A program made the translations under genes and the position numbers. A model generated the notes under the pieces. The model saw nothing but the letters and a program-made list of their open reading frames with translations. It had not been told where the DNA came from and ran no database searches. Shown here piece after piece: positions 36,842 through 46,597 of a DNA stretch of 64,000 bases; positions within the stretch are counted from its first letter, which is position 1, and every line of letters begins with the position of its first letter. This DNA is from Bordetella trematum (GTDB taxonomy: Bacteria > Pseudomonadota > Gammaproteobacteria > Burkholderiales > Burkholderiaceae_B), in NCBI RefSeq assembly GCF_900078335.1, contig NZ_FKBR01000012.1:141608-205607 (forward strand). The letters run 5' to 3'.

Positions 36842-36933
36842 AGCGTATTCCAACAGGACGAGAAAAAAGTGTGCGCGTCGCCTGAGGGCGCGCGAAAGAA
36901 ACCGAAGTCTACTGCCTTGCCGGGACAGGCGCT

Positions 36934-37857
36934 TCAGGCGGCCGCCAAGGTAAAGCCCTGTGGCCCGGCGCAGTCCGCCATGGCCTGCACGATTCTGCGC
37001 GCGAGCTCGGGCACCAGCGCATGCGGCGCCTGGGCGGCCAGCACGGCCAGCCCAAGGCGATAACCAATGCGGGGCGCGAACGGAAGACAGCCGATCCCCG
37101 GCTCCTGGCAGAGCCGCGCGAACAGGCCGTTGACCACGGCCAGCCCGACCCCTTGCGCCACCAGCCGGCACGCCATCTCGACCGAATGCACTTCAGCCCG
37201 GATCTGGGGCGTGAGACGCCCCTGACGAAAGGCCTGGTCTATCTGCTGACGCATAAGCCGGTGACGGCCCAGCAGAACGAGGTCCTGACCTATCAGGTCT
37301 GCCGGCTCGACGCGCCCGCGGCCTTCGAGGGCATGGCCTCGCGGCATGATGCAGACCGCCTCGGTGTCGATGCGCAGCAGCATCTGCAGCCCGGCATTCA
37401 GGGCCGGGTCGCGCACCATGGCGAGATCGGCCTCGCGCCCGAGCACGGCCACTTCGTTGGCTTCGTAGCTGCCGACCAGCACCTCTACCGCAACATCGGG
37501 GTGGTCGTTCAGAAAGGCATCGATGACGGGGGGCATGACCGACTGCGCCACCGAACTGGGCAGCTGCACGCGGATAAGCGTGCGGCGCATGCCGCCCAGC
37601 CGCAATTGATTGACATGGCGCTGCAACGACTCGGCCGCCTGGATGATGCCCTGGACATCCGGCAGCAACGCATCCGCCTCCGCACAGGGGTGCAGCCGCC
37701 CCTTGCGCCGCTGGAACAGCGGCAAGCCCAGGTCAGCCTCGAACTGGCTGAGCAGCCGGCTGACCGCCGACTGCGACAGCCCCAGGCGCTGGGCGGCCGC
37801 GATGGTCGAGCCCGTGGTCATAAAGGCCAGGAAGGCCTCCAGCTGTTTGAAATTCAT
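36934..37857 (-). CDS. LysR-family regulator, divergent from the ABC-hydrolase operon
   Basis: This 307-residue regulator has the N-terminal helix-turn-helix (MNFKQLEAFLAFMTTGSTIAAAQRLGLSQSAVSRLLSQFEADLG) and an effector domain from about residue 90. It is transcribed away from the ABC transporter operon with 239 bases between the starts, the usual layout for a LysR protein that controls its neighbour in response to the imported substrate. The open frame extends to 37923, but ATG 37857 is the normal start for the family. Confidence 0.9.
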   Translation of the reverse strand: MNFKQLEAFLAFMTTGSTIAAAQRLGLSQSAVSRLLSQFEADLGLPLFQRRKGRLHPCAEADALLPDVQGIIQAAESLQRHVNQLRLGGMRRTLIRVQLPSSVAQSVMPPVIDAFLNDHPDVAVEVLVGSYEANEVAVLGREADLAMVRDPALNAGLQMLLRIDTEAVCIMPRGHALEGRGRVEPADLIGQDLVLLGRHRLMRQQIDQAFRQGRLTPQIRAEVHSVEMACRLVAQGVGLAVVNGLFARLCQEPGIGCLPFAPRIGYRLGLAVLAAQAPHALVPELARRIVQAMADCAGPQGFTLAAA

Positions 37858-37950
37858 TTCATCCCCGCATGCGCAAAGGGCACGCCCCTGCCTAGGGTTA
37901 ACACCAAATTTGTCGTTTTCCACATAGGTTGATGCGCGCCACGCATACCG

Positions 37951-37967
37951 TTGCCAACGTTTTGCAA
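37951..37967. promoter_or_regulatory. Possible LysR-type binding site
   Basis: TTGC-N9-GCAA (37951-37967) fits the T-N11-A interrupted dyad typical of LysR operators. It lies between the divergent LysR and transporter genes, 94 bases from the LysR start and 130 from the first permease start. Confidence 0.4.
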
Positions 37968-38096
37968 TGGCTCGAACATGCGGCCAACAGCGGATTCTGC
38001 GTCAGCCGCAGTCCACAAGCAACACGAGACACCCCTGCCTTAACGAGTCCCCATGCGCCTGTCTTTCTCCTGTCCTTCTTCCGGACACGCCACACC

Positions 38097-39071
38097 ATGA
38101 TCGCTCTCATCATCCGCCGGCTGTGTCAGAGCATCCTGATTCTGGCCATCACATCCGTGATCGTATTCGCCGGCGTTTACGCCATCGGCGACCCCATCGA
38201 AATTCTGGTGCCCGCCGATGCGTCCCAGGCCGAGATCGAGCAGGCCGTGCGCTCGCTGGGGCTGGACCGTCCGCTGTACGAGCAGTACTTCATGTTCGTG
38301 GACCGCGCGCTGCATGGCGACCTGGGCAACTCCTTCGTCTTCAACCAGCCGGCGATACAGCTGATTCTGCAGCGGCTGCCTGCCACCCTCGAACTGGCCT
38401 TCGTGGCCTTGATGCTGGCGCTGATCGTCGGCCTTCCGCTAGGGCTGGTTGCCGGTTTGAAGCCGGAGTCGGCGCTGGATCGCGGCATCATGGCCGGCTC
38501 CATCCTGGGCTTCAGCCTGCCCAATTTCTGGCAAGGCATCATGCTGGTGCTGATCTTCTCCGTCACGCTGGGCTGGCTGCCCTCCACCGGACGCGGGCCG
38601 GAAGGAGAGATCTTCGGGATACGCACCACCCTGGCCTCCTGGGACGGCATCCGCCACCTCATCCTGCCAGCGCTGAACCTGGCGCTCTTCAAGATTGCCC
38701 TGATCGTGCGTCTGACCCGCAGCGGGGTGCGCGAAACCATGCCGCTGGATTTCGTGAAGTTCGCGCGCGCCAAGGGCCTGAAAGAATCCCGCGTGATCTA
38801 TGTGCATGTACTCAAGAACATCATGATTCCCATCGTAACGGTGGTCGGCATGGAGTTCGGATCCATGATCGCCTTCGCCACCGTGACCGAAACCATTTTT
38901 GCCTGGCCCGGCGTGGGCAAGCTCATCATCGACAGCATCATGAAACTGGACCGCCCGGTGATCGTGGCCTACCTGCTGGTGGTGGTCACCATGTTCATCC
39001 TGCTCAATCTGCTGGTGGACATCATCTATTCCCTGCTGGACCCCCGTGTCCGCGTCGGAGGCGCAGAATGA
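38097..39071 (+). CDS. Peptide-type ABC transporter permease (DppB/OppB-like)
   Basis: This 324-residue inner-membrane permease has six helices and a binding-protein-dependent transport signature (EAA loop around DFVKFARAKGLKESRVIYVHVLKNI). It forms a heterodimer with the next gene product. The start at 38097 gives MIALIIRRLCQS, the normal DppB N terminus. No good ribosome site is seen. The stop overlaps the next start by four bases. Confidence 0.92.
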   Translation: MIALIIRRLCQSILILAITSVIVFAGVYAIGDPIEILVPADASQAEIEQAVRSLGLDRPLYEQYFMFVDRALHGDLGNSFVFNQPAIQLILQRLPATLELAFVALMLALIVGLPLGLVAGLKPESALDRGIMAGSILGFSLPNFWQGIMLVLIFSVTLGWLPSTGRGPEGEIFGIRTTLASWDGIRHLILPALNLALFKIALIVRLTRSGVRETMPLDFVKFARAKGLKESRVIYVHVLKNIMIPIVTVVGMEFGSMIAFATVTETIFAWPGVGKLIIDSIMKLDRPVIVAYLLVVVTMFILLNLLVDIIYSLLDPRVRVGGAE

Positions 39072-39967
39072 GCCCCGCCCTGTTGCGCATCAATCGCGAA
39101 ACCACTTTCGGCCAGGCGCTGCACGGCGTGCTGGATAGCCGTGCCGCCACCCTGTCGGGCGTCATCCTGCTGCTGCTGGTGCTGGCAGCCGTGCTGGCCC
39201 CCTGGCTGGCGCCGCAGAACCCCTATGACCTGGCCAGCATCACCATCCTGGACGGAAGGCTGCCGCCCGGCAGCGTCGGCGTCTACAACGACACCTACTG
39301 GCTGGGCACCGACGCTCAGGGCCGCGACATGCTCTCGGCCATGATGTACGGTCTGCGCACCAGCCTGAGCGTAGGCGTGCTCAGCGGGCTGTTCGCCATG
39401 ATCGTGGGCACCGTGATGGGGCTGGTGGCGGCCTACTTCGGCGGCCGTATCGACACCCTCATCATGCGCCTGGTGGATTTGATGCTGGGTTTCCCGACCA
39501 TCCTCGTGGCCCTGATGATGCTGGCAATCCTGGGACAAGGCGTCGACAAGGTCATCCTCGCACTGGTGGTGGTTCAGTGGGCCTATTTCGCACGCGCAGT
39601 GCGCGCCACCGCCGTCGTAGAACGCCGCAAGGAGTACATGGAGGCCGCGCTCTGCCTGGGGCTGAGCCACCGCCGCGCGCTGTTCAGCCAGCTGCTGCCC
39701 AACTGCATTCCGCCGGTCATCGTGATCGCCATGATCCAGACGGCCAACGCCATCGCCGCAGAAGCCACCCTGAGCTTTCTGGGCATCGGCCTGCCGGTCA
39801 CGGAACCGTCGCTGGGCCTGTTGATCGCCAACGGCTACCAGCAAATGCTGGCCGGCCTGTACTGGATCAGCGTATTCCCGGGCGTGCTGCTGCTGAGCGT
39901 GGTCTTCACCCTGAATATCGTCGGCGACCGGGTGCGCGAAGCGCTCAACCCGCGCCTGCAGAAATAG
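39068..39967 (+). CDS. Peptide-type ABC transporter permease (DppC/OppC-like)
   Basis: This 299-residue permease has about six helices and the OppC N-terminal domain (SGVILLLLVLAAVLAPWLAP). The coupling-loop signature is YMEAALCLGLSHRRALFSQLLPN. The ATG overlaps the previous stop as ATGA. The much longer open frame in this phase starts at 37967, but its first part is out-of-phase sequence across the first permease. Confidence 0.93.
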   Translation: MSPALLRINRETTFGQALHGVLDSRAATLSGVILLLLVLAAVLAPWLAPQNPYDLASITILDGRLPPGSVGVYNDTYWLGTDAQGRDMLSAMMYGLRTSLSVGVLSGLFAMIVGTVMGLVAAYFGGRIDTLIMRLVDLMLGFPTILVALMMLAILGQGVDKVILALVVVQWAYFARAVRATAVVERRKEYMEAALCLGLSHRRALFSQLLPNCIPPVIVIAMIQTANAIAAEATLSFLGIGLPVTEPSLGLLIANGYQQMLAGLYWISVFPGVLLLSVVFTLNIVGDRVREALNPRLQK

Positions 39968-39977
39968 GAAATCCCCC

Positions 39978-40961
39978 ATGAGTCAGCCTACTCCCACGCT
40001 CTCGCTGCGACAGTTGCGCACCTGGTTCCACACCCGGGCGGGCATCGTGCGCGCAGTCGATGACGTCAGTTTCGATGTCTATCCGGGCGAAATTCTTGGC
40101 CTGGTCGGCGAATCCGGATCGGGCAAGTCGATCACAGGCTTCTCGGTGCTGGGGCTGCTGGACCCGCCGGGGCGCATCGAAAGCGGCCAGATTCTCTTCA
40201 AGGGCACCGATCTGGCCACCCTGGCGCCGCAGGAGCTGCGGCAGTTGCGCGGCAACCGAATCGCCATGGTGTTTCAGGACCCCATGATGACGCTGGACCC
40301 GGTGTTTCGCATCGAGACCCAGATGGTCGAGACCGTGCTGGCACACGAACGCTGCAGCCGCAAAGCGGCCTGGGCGCGTGCCTGCGACATGCTGGCCGCC
40401 GTGGGTATTCCCGCCCCCCGGCAGCGCATGAAAGCCTATCCGCATCAACTCTCCGGAGGCATGCGCCAGCGCGTCGCCATTGCCATCGCGATGCTGCACC
40501 AGCCCGATCTGATCATCGCCGACGAACCCACCACCGCACTGGACGTCACCATCCAGGCGCAGATTCTGGCCGAGATGCAGGACCTTTGCGCCAGGACCGG
40601 CACCGCCATGGTGTGGGTCAGCCATGATCTGGCGGTCGTGGCCGGACTGGCCGATCGTATTTGCGTCATGTATGCCGGACGGGTCGTCGAGGCCGGCCCG
40701 ACCGGCGACGTCCTGGATGCGCCGCGCCATCCCTACACCCACGGCCTGATCGGCGCCGTGCCCAGCAACACGCAGGCCGGCGACCGCCTGTTCCAGATCC
40801 CCGGCATGGCGCCCTCGGCGCTGGCCCTGCCGCCCGGCTGCGCCTTTGCGCCGCGCTGCAGCAAGGCTGATGCACGCTGCCGGACCGAAGCCCCCGGCAT
40901 CACGGCCGACGGCGCGCGCAGCCTGCGCTGTTTCCACCCCCTGACCGGAGCCTGTTCGTGA
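39978..40961 (+). CDS. Peptide-type ABC transporter ATPase (DppD/OppD-like)
   Basis: This 327-residue ATPase has Walker A GESGSGKS, signature [12 protein letters not shown], Walker [13 protein letters not shown] and the C-terminal oligopeptide-transporter region with the cysteines of an iron-sulfur-like motif ([20 protein letters not shown]). It begins ten bases after the permease gene. It pairs with the next ATPase. Confidence 0.94.
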   Translation: MSQPTPTLSLRQLRTWFHTRAGIVRAVDDVSFDVYPGEILGLVGESGSGKSITGFSVLGLLDPPGRIESGQILFKGTDLATLAPQELRQLRGNRIAMVFQDPMMTLDPVFRIETQMVETVLAHERCSRKAAWARACDMLAAVGIPAPRQRMKAYPHQLSGGMRQRVAIAIAMLHQPDLIIADEPTTALDVTIQAQILAEMQDLCARTGTAMVWVSHDLAVVAGLADRICVMYAGRVVEAGPTGDVLDAPRHPYTHGLIGAVPSNTQAGDRLFQIPGMAPSALALPPGCAFAPRCSKADARCRTEAPGITADGARSLRCFHPLTGACS

Positions 40962-41983
40962 GCCCGCCCATTCTGATGCAAGCCAGGCAAGTATCGCGCC
41001 TGTTCGTCAAACGCCCCGATTACGCCGAGCGTATTGCCGGCCTGCTGGGCGCCAGGGTATCCACCCAGACCGTGCATGCCGTCGATGAGGTGGACCTTCG
41101 CATCCATGAAGGCGAAGTCGTGGGCCTGGTGGGCGAATCGGGTTGCGGAAAATCGACCCTGGGCCGCATGCTGGCCGGCATCCTGCCGACGTCCTCGGGC
41201 CACATCGAGACCCCGGATGGCGTGCTGGGCACGCTCGGCGGACGCGCCGCCCAGGCACAAAGACTGGCCACGCAGATGATTTTTCAGGATCCGATGTCCT
41301 CGCTCAATCCGCGCAAGCGGGTGCGCGACATCATCGGCGAGGCGCCGCTGGCGCATGGCCTGATCGCACGACGCGACTACGAAGACTACGTCGTCGACAT
41401 CATGCGCCAGGTCGGGCTCAATCCTGACTACCGCAACCGCTTTCCTCACCAGTTTTCGGGCGGCCAGCGCCAGCGGGTGGGTATCGGCCGGGCCCTGGCG
41501 GTCAAACCCCGCTTTCTCATCTGCGACGAGTCGATCGCCGCGCTGGATGTCTCCATCCAGGCCCAGATCCTCAACCTGTTCATGGATCTGCGCGAGACCC
41601 TGGGGCTGACTTATCTGTTCATCAGCCACGACCTGGGCGTCGTGCAGCGCATCAGCGACCGCTGCGTGATCATGTATCTGGGACGCATCGTCGAATCCGG
41701 CCCCACCGATCTCATCTTCCAGGAACCGCGCCATCCCTATACCCGGGCGCTGCTGGACGAAGTCCCGCGCCTGTCCAACCGCAAGCGCCGCTTCCATGCC
41801 ATCAAAGGCGAGATCCCTTCCCCGTTGCAACCGCCGCCGGGCTGCCATTTCCACCCGCGGTGCCCGCAGGCCATGCCGCGCTGTGCGACAGAGCAACCGC
41901 TGCTGCGCACCCTGCAACCCGGCCATGAGGCCGCCTGCCATCTGCTGGACGACGCGCCAGCCCATCCGAACGCTACGCCATGA
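40958..41983 (+). CDS. Peptide-type ABC transporter ATPase (DppF/OppF-like)
   Basis: This 341-residue ATPase starts with GTG, overlapping the previous stop by four bases (GTGA). Walker A is GESGCGKST, the signature is FSGGQRQRVGIGRAL, and Walker B is LICDESIAALD, which keeps the catalytic glutamate although the usual proline after it is replaced by serine. The C-terminal motif PPGCHFHPRCPQAMPRC is present. It forms the nucleotide-binding pair with the preceding protein. Confidence 0.94.
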   Translation: MSPPILMQARQVSRLFVKRPDYAERIAGLLGARVSTQTVHAVDEVDLRIHEGEVVGLVGESGCGKSTLGRMLAGILPTSSGHIETPDGVLGTLGGRAAQAQRLATQMIFQDPMSSLNPRKRVRDIIGEAPLAHGLIARRDYEDYVVDIMRQVGLNPDYRNRFPHQFSGGQRQRVGIGRALAVKPRFLICDESIAALDVSIQAQILNLFMDLRETLGLTYLFISHDLGVVQRISDRCVIMYLGRIVESGPTDLIFQEPRHPYTRALLDEVPRLSNRKRRFHAIKGEIPSPLQPPPGCHFHPRCPQAMPRCATEQPLLRTLQPGHEAACHLLDDAPAHPNATP

Positions 41984-43578
41984 TCCGTCCACTTCCTGCT
42001 TTCGCGCGCAGCGCCCAGCGCATCATTCTGGCGCTGACGCTGGCCTCTGCCTGCCTGAACGTTGCCGCACGCCCGTTGTTGACCATAGGCCACTCCAGCG
42101 AGCCCTCGTCGATGGACCCCCTGTTCTCACGCACCGGAAACAATCAGGCTGCCGCCGAGAACATATTCGAACGTCTCGTCTCGACCGACGAAAACCTGCA
42201 GATCCAACCCGGCCTGGCGCAATCCTGGGAGGTCATCTCGCCAACGCTCTGGGAGATACGGCTGCGCCCGGACGTACGTTTCCACGACGGCTCACCGCTA
42301 AGCGCGGACGACGTGGTGTTCTCCCTCGAACGGGCCTCCAGGGTCCCCAACAGCCCCGCCCCTTTCTCAGGCGCGGTGCGCTCGATCGAAAGCCTGCAGG
42401 TCGTCGATCCGCTGACGCTGCGCGTCCATACCAGGAAGCCAACCCCCGACCTGATGGAGCAGATCGGGCTGGTGTATATCCTGTCGCGCCAGGCGGCCGA
42501 TGGCAAAACCTCGCAGGACTTCAACTCCGGTCTCGCCACGATCGGCACCGGGCCTTACAAGTATCAGCGCTGGCAACCCGGAGACAGTCTGGAGCTGCGC
42601 CGCAACGATGACTACTGGGGCCGCCACGGCGATTTCGAACGGGTGACGATCCGCTACATCGCCAACGATGCCGCCCGCATCGCCGCCCTGCTGTCCGGAT
42701 CCGTGGATCTGATCGACAGCGTGGCGCCCACCGACGTCAAGGAAATGAAGAAGTACCCCAATGTCAGTCTCTATCACTCCGAGTCTGCCCGCCTGATCTA
42801 TCTGGCCCTGGACTCTGCCCGCAGCCACAGCCCTTTCGTCACTGACGCCCAAGGCAGGCCCATGGATCGCAACCCGCTGCAGGATCCTCGCGTGCGCCGG
42901 GCGATTTCCAAGATGATCATGCGCGAACCGATCACCACGCGCCTGCTCAACGGCGCCGGCGTCCCCGCGGGCCAAATGGTGCCCAAGGGTCTGGGCGGCT
43001 ATTCCGACGCCTTGCCGCCCCCCGCCTACGACCCCGCGGGCGCCCGGCAACTGCTGCAGGATGCCGGCTATCCGGAGGGGTTCGGCCTGACCATCCACTC
43101 TTCGAACGACAGATTCGCCAGCGACAGCGACCTGGCCCAGGCGCTGGCGCAGATGATGGCGCGCGGCGGCCTGCGCATCAACGGCGTGGTCACCCAGCCC
43201 TACAACGTCTATGCCAGCGCCAGCAGCAAACAGCTGTACAGCGCATTCATCTTCTCTTACGGCAATACCACCTCTGACGCCGCCAACGGCCTGACCAACG
43301 TGCTGGCGACCTACAACAAGGCGGCGGGCACCGGCGCCTTCAATCGATCCCGCTACAGCAACCCCGAGGTCGATGCCTTGCTGGCGCAGGCGGCAGTCGC
43401 CTTCGATCCTGCCAAGCGCAACGATCTGCTGCGTCAGGCCAACGAGGCGGCCTTTCGGGATGTCGGCATCGTGCCGTTGTATTTCCCCGTGGTCTTCTGG
43501 GCGGCGCGCAACGGCGTCGCCATCAAGCCCAACAAACTGGAGCGCACGTCGCTGGTCTATATCCGGGAAACGCAATGA
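41980..43578 (+). CDS. Periplasmic substrate-binding protein (SBP_bac_5, peptide type)
   Basis: This 532-residue binding protein has a signal peptide (residues 1-30, hydrophobic core ILALTLASACLNVAARP). It carries the family 5 signature near TIGHSSEPSSMDPLFSRTGNNQAAAENIFERL and a W-rich core (LWEIRLRPDVRFHDGSPLSADDVVFSLER). Family members bind di- and oligopeptides, glutathione, nickel or sugars. The ATG overlaps the ATPase stop by four bases. The ligand is probably related to the substrate of the hydrolase encoded next. Confidence 0.92.
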   Translation: MIRPLPAFARSAQRIILALTLASACLNVAARPLLTIGHSSEPSSMDPLFSRTGNNQAAAENIFERLVSTDENLQIQPGLAQSWEVISPTLWEIRLRPDVRFHDGSPLSADDVVFSLERASRVPNSPAPFSGAVRSIESLQVVDPLTLRVHTRKPTPDLMEQIGLVYILSRQAADGKTSQDFNSGLATIGTGPYKYQRWQPGDSLELRRNDDYWGRHGDFERVTIRYIANDAARIAALLSGSVDLIDSVAPTDVKEMKKYPNVSLYHSESARLIYLALDSARSHSPFVTDAQGRPMDRNPLQDPRVRRAISKMIMREPITTRLLNGAGVPAGQMVPKGLGGYSDALPPPAYDPAGARQLLQDAGYPEGFGLTIHSSNDRFASDSDLAQALAQMMARGGLRINGVVTQPYNVYASASSKQLYSAFIFSYGNTTSDAANGLTNVLATYNKAAGTGAFNRSRYSNPEVDALLAQAAVAFDPAKRNDLLRQANEAAFRDVGIVPLYFPVVFWAARNGVAIKPNKLERTSLVYIRETQ

Positions 43579-45566
43579 ACGGCCCCCTACCCTTGCTCCA
43601 CCCCCTGCCCGACCTGCCCAACCAACGGGTGCCCATGCGGGACGGCGTGCACCTGGCTACCGATGTCTACTTTCCGCCGGGCTACCGGGCAGGACGGGAC
43701 GCCCCATTGCCGGTCATCCTGGAGCGCACCCCCTATGGCAAGCTGGCCGTGTCGCGCGCCGAACAGATCGGATCGCGCCTGGGAGTGCCCCGGCCGGAAA
43801 TCGCCGCCTATTTCACCGCTCAAGGCTTCGCCGTAGTGCTGCAGGACTGCCGGGGACGCTATGACTCAGAGGGGCACTTCACCAAATACCTGGCAGAAGG
43901 TCCCGATGGCTATGACACCCTGTGCTGGATCACGGCTCAGCCATGGTGCTCAGGGCGTGTCGGCACCATGGGCCTGTCGTATGCCGCGCATACCCAATTG
44001 GCGCTGGCCTGCCATCACCCTCCCGGGCTGGCCTGCATGGTGCTCGATTCGGGCGGATTCGCCAATGGTTATCAGTGCGGCATCCGCCAATCTGGCGCCT
44101 TCGAGCTGAAGCAGGCCACCTGGGCGTTCAGACAGGCAAAGCTCAGCCCGGCCGCACGGCGCGATCCGGTGCTGCGCGCCGCCCTGGAAGCCCAGGATAT
44201 TCGTCAATGGTTCGAGGCCATGCCATGGCGCCCCGGGCACTCTCCGCTGGCTGCCGTACCGGAATATGAGGACTACCTCTTCGAGCAGTGGCGGGCTGAG
44301 CGCTTCGACGCCAGCTGGCGCGATGCGGCGATCTTTGCCCAGGGCTACTACGATGCCATCCCCGACATCCCGGTCGTGTTGATGTCCAGCTGGTATGACG
44401 TCTATGTGCGCAGCACGTTTGAAAACTACGCCGGGCTGCAGGGGCATGGCCGGCAGGCGCCGCTGCGCCTGGTCATGGGCCCGTGGCTGCACGGCGACCG
44501 CAACACGACCCATAGCGGAGACGCCGAGTTCGGACCACAAGCCGCCTTCGACGGCAACGTGGCGCCCGACTGGCTGTCCTTCCGACTGCAATGGTTCCGC
44601 CGCTGGCTGCAACCGGCGGGCGGCAGCGCGCCCGCCGACCCCGTCGATCCGCCCTTGCGTCTCTTCCTGATGGGCGGCGGGAGCGGCAAACGCAACGACC
44701 AGGATCGCATCGAACACGGCGGACGCTGGATCCAGGCCGACCAGTGGCCGCCCTCGCAAACCCGTGTGGCGGAGTTCTATCTGCATGCCGACGGCAGTCT
44801 GCGCGAGGCCCCCGCAACGCCCGCTGCAACGGTGCACTACCAGGCCGACCCGCGCCGCCCGGTGCCGACGATAGGCGGGGCGCTCACCTCAGGCCAGCCG
44901 GTCTTCGTGGGCGGCGCCTTCGATCAGCGCGAAGACGCCCGCTTCTTCGGCGTGCGCCAGGCGGGGCTGCCCCTGTCGGCGCGCGATGACGTGGTGGTGT
45001 TCGAGACCGGGCCGCTGTCGCACGACGTCGCACTGGCCGGCCCGGTGCGCGTCACGCTCTTCATCAGCTCCGACTGCCCCGACACGGACTTCACGGCCAA
45101 GCTCATCGACGTCTATCCGCCCAGCGCGGACTTCCCGCAGGGCTACGCCATGAACCTGACCGACGGCATTTTCCGATGCCGTTTCCACGCGTCCTGGGAG
45201 GAACCCCGCCCCCTGGTGGCGGGCAAGGTCTACGAGATCACCATCGAACCGTTCGCCAGCTGCAATCTATTCAAGCGCGGCCATCGAATCCGCCTGGATA
45301 TCTCCAGCAGCAATTTTCCCAAGTACGACGTCAACCCCAATACCGGCGAGTCTCCCGCCGATGGGCGAGAGAAGCGCATCGCACGCAACACCCTGCATCT
45401 TTCGACAGCTTGTCCCTCCCGGCTGACGCTGCATCTGGCCGATCCCGCCAGCCTCGCCAGCTTGCCCTCTGCGCCCGCCTCCCGCATCCACTCCATGCTG
45501 CCGCGCGCTCGCGCCGGCGGCAGGGCCTGCTGTTTCCTTTCCACATTAAAAAGGGGATTTCCATGA
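43575..45566 (+). CDS. CocE/NonD family serine hydrolase
   Basis: This 663-residue alpha/beta hydrolase resembles cocaine esterase, X-prolyl dipeptidyl peptidases and alpha-amino-acid ester hydrolases. The catalytic triad can be seen: S135 in GLSYAAH, D275 in SSWYDVY and H306 in GPWLHGD. A C-terminal jelly-roll domain follows, from about residue 385. There is no signal peptide, so it should act in the cytoplasm on material brought in by the ABC system. The last 30-odd residues (after LTLHLAD) look like a low-complexity tail read through the next gene's leader. Start and stop both overlap neighbours by four bases. Confidence 0.88.
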   Translation: MNGPLPLLHPLPDLPNQRVPMRDGVHLATDVYFPPGYRAGRDAPLPVILERTPYGKLAVSRAEQIGSRLGVPRPEIAAYFTAQGFAVVLQDCRGRYDSEGHFTKYLAEGPDGYDTLCWITAQPWCSGRVGTMGLSYAAHTQLALACHHPPGLACMVLDSGGFANGYQCGIRQSGAFELKQATWAFRQAKLSPAARRDPVLRAALEAQDIRQWFEAMPWRPGHSPLAAVPEYEDYLFEQWRAERFDASWRDAAIFAQGYYDAIPDIPVVLMSSWYDVYVRSTFENYAGLQGHGRQAPLRLVMGPWLHGDRNTTHSGDAEFGPQAAFDGNVAPDWLSFRLQWFRRWLQPAGGSAPADPVDPPLRLFLMGGGSGKRNDQDRIEHGGRWIQADQWPPSQTRVAEFYLHADGSLREAPATPAATVHYQADPRRPVPTIGGALTSGQPVFVGGAFDQREDARFFGVRQAGLPLSARDDVVVFETGPLSHDVALAGPVRVTLFISSDCPDTDFTAKLIDVYPPSADFPQGYAMNLTDGIFRCRFHASWEEPRPLVAGKVYEITIEPFASCNLFKRGHRIRLDISSSNFPKYDVNPNTGESPADGREKRIARNTLHLSTACPSRLTLHLADPASLASLPSAPASRIHSMLPRARAGGRACCFLSTLKRGFP

Positions 45567-46597
45567 AGCGTCCGCCCATACTCTCCCTGCGCCTGGCAAG
45601 CGCGATATGTCTGGCCGCCGGCAGCCTGTCGGCGCCCGGCTCAGCTGCGGCGGCAGCCGCCAACAGCTCGGTGAGGCTGTATGGCCTGGTCGATCTGGGC
45701 CTGGTCTATGAGCGCAAGAACGGCGAATCCAGCCTGCGCCAGAAGAGCGGGAACCAATCCGGCTCGCGCTGGGGGCTGCGCGGCAGCGAAGACCTGGGCG
45801 GCGGCTACCGCGCGGTGTTCCGCCTGGAAAGCGGCTTCAGCGCCAACAACGGCAAGCAGGCGCAAGGCCGCATGTTCGGACGCTGGGCCTATGTGGGCCT
45901 GGCCGGCGATTTCGGCGAGCTGCGCCTGGGACGCCAATGGGTCTACGGCTTCGAATGGGCCTCGGTAGGCAACCCGTTTGGCAGCGGCTGGAGCCAGGGC
46001 TCCAATAACGCGACGCTGGGCTACAACGACGGCGATTTCGGTAGTGGCGGGCGGGTCAACAACGGCGTGTTCTACACCACACCGCGCTGGCAAGGCTGGC
46101 AGCTGGGCGTGGGTTACAGCTTTGAAAGCGGCGACGACGACGCCTTCGCCACCGCCGCGCATGACCGGGTGCTGACGGCCGGCCTGCGCTACAACCGGGG
46201 GCCGCTGGCTGCCGCGCTCACCTACGAACGCCTCAATCCCAAGGCGGGCCTGCCCGACAAACGCGCCGCCACCAACCTGCAGCTGGCCGGCTCCTACGAT
46301 CTGGAGTGGATCAAGCTTTACGGCACCTACGGCAATCTGCGCCACCCGAATGCCGGCCCCTCACGCGGCGTGGAGCGCGTCAACAGCTTCATCGCCGGCG
46401 TCAGCGTGCCGGTCAGCGGCAGCGGCGAAGTGCTGGCCAACTACCAGCGCGCCACCAATTCGGACATCACCGGAGTGGCGTTGGGCTACCAGCACCGCCT
46501 GTCCAAGCGCAGCAATCTGTACGCCTACATCAATCGCCTGGACATTCAGCAGAGCCACACTCTGCAAGCCTCTCTGGGCATCAGGCATCAGTTCTGA
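45563..46597 (+). CDS. Outer-membrane porin linked to the ABC-hydrolase operon
   Basis: This 344-residue porin of the Burkholderiales trimeric type has a signal peptide (residues 1-31, ending GSAAAAAA). The mature part has NSSVRLYGLVDLGLVYERKNGES, internal strands such as SRWGLRGSEDLGGGYRAVFRLESGF, and a C-terminal phenylalanine (LGIRHQF). It overlaps the hydrolase stop by four bases. AAAAGGGG lies nine bases before the ATG. It probably admits the substrate of the operon across the outer membrane. Its last 10 bases overlap the end of the convergent AlgJ-like gene. Confidence 0.9.
   Translation: MKRPPILSLRLASAICLAAGSLSAPGSAAAAAANSSVRLYGLVDLGLVYERKNGESSLRQKSGNQSGSRWGLRGSEDLGGGYRAVFRLESGFSANNGKQAQGRMFGRWAYVGLAGDFGELRLGRQWVYGFEWASVGNPFGSGWSQGSNNATLGYNDGDFGSGGRVNNGVFYTTPRWQGWQLGVGYSFESGDDDAFATAAHDRVLTAGLRYNRGPLAAALTYERLNPKAGLPDKRAATNLQLAGSYDLEWIKLYGTYGNLRHPNAGPSRGVERVNSFIAGVSVPVSGSGEVLANYQRATNSDITGVALGYQHRLSKRSNLYAYINRLDIQQSHTLQASLGIRHQF

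Noticed and set aside
37967-39967. Apparent 666-residue frame ending in a permease
   Set aside because: The N-terminal half is the out-of-phase shadow of the first permease; the true start at 39068 overlaps the previous stop.
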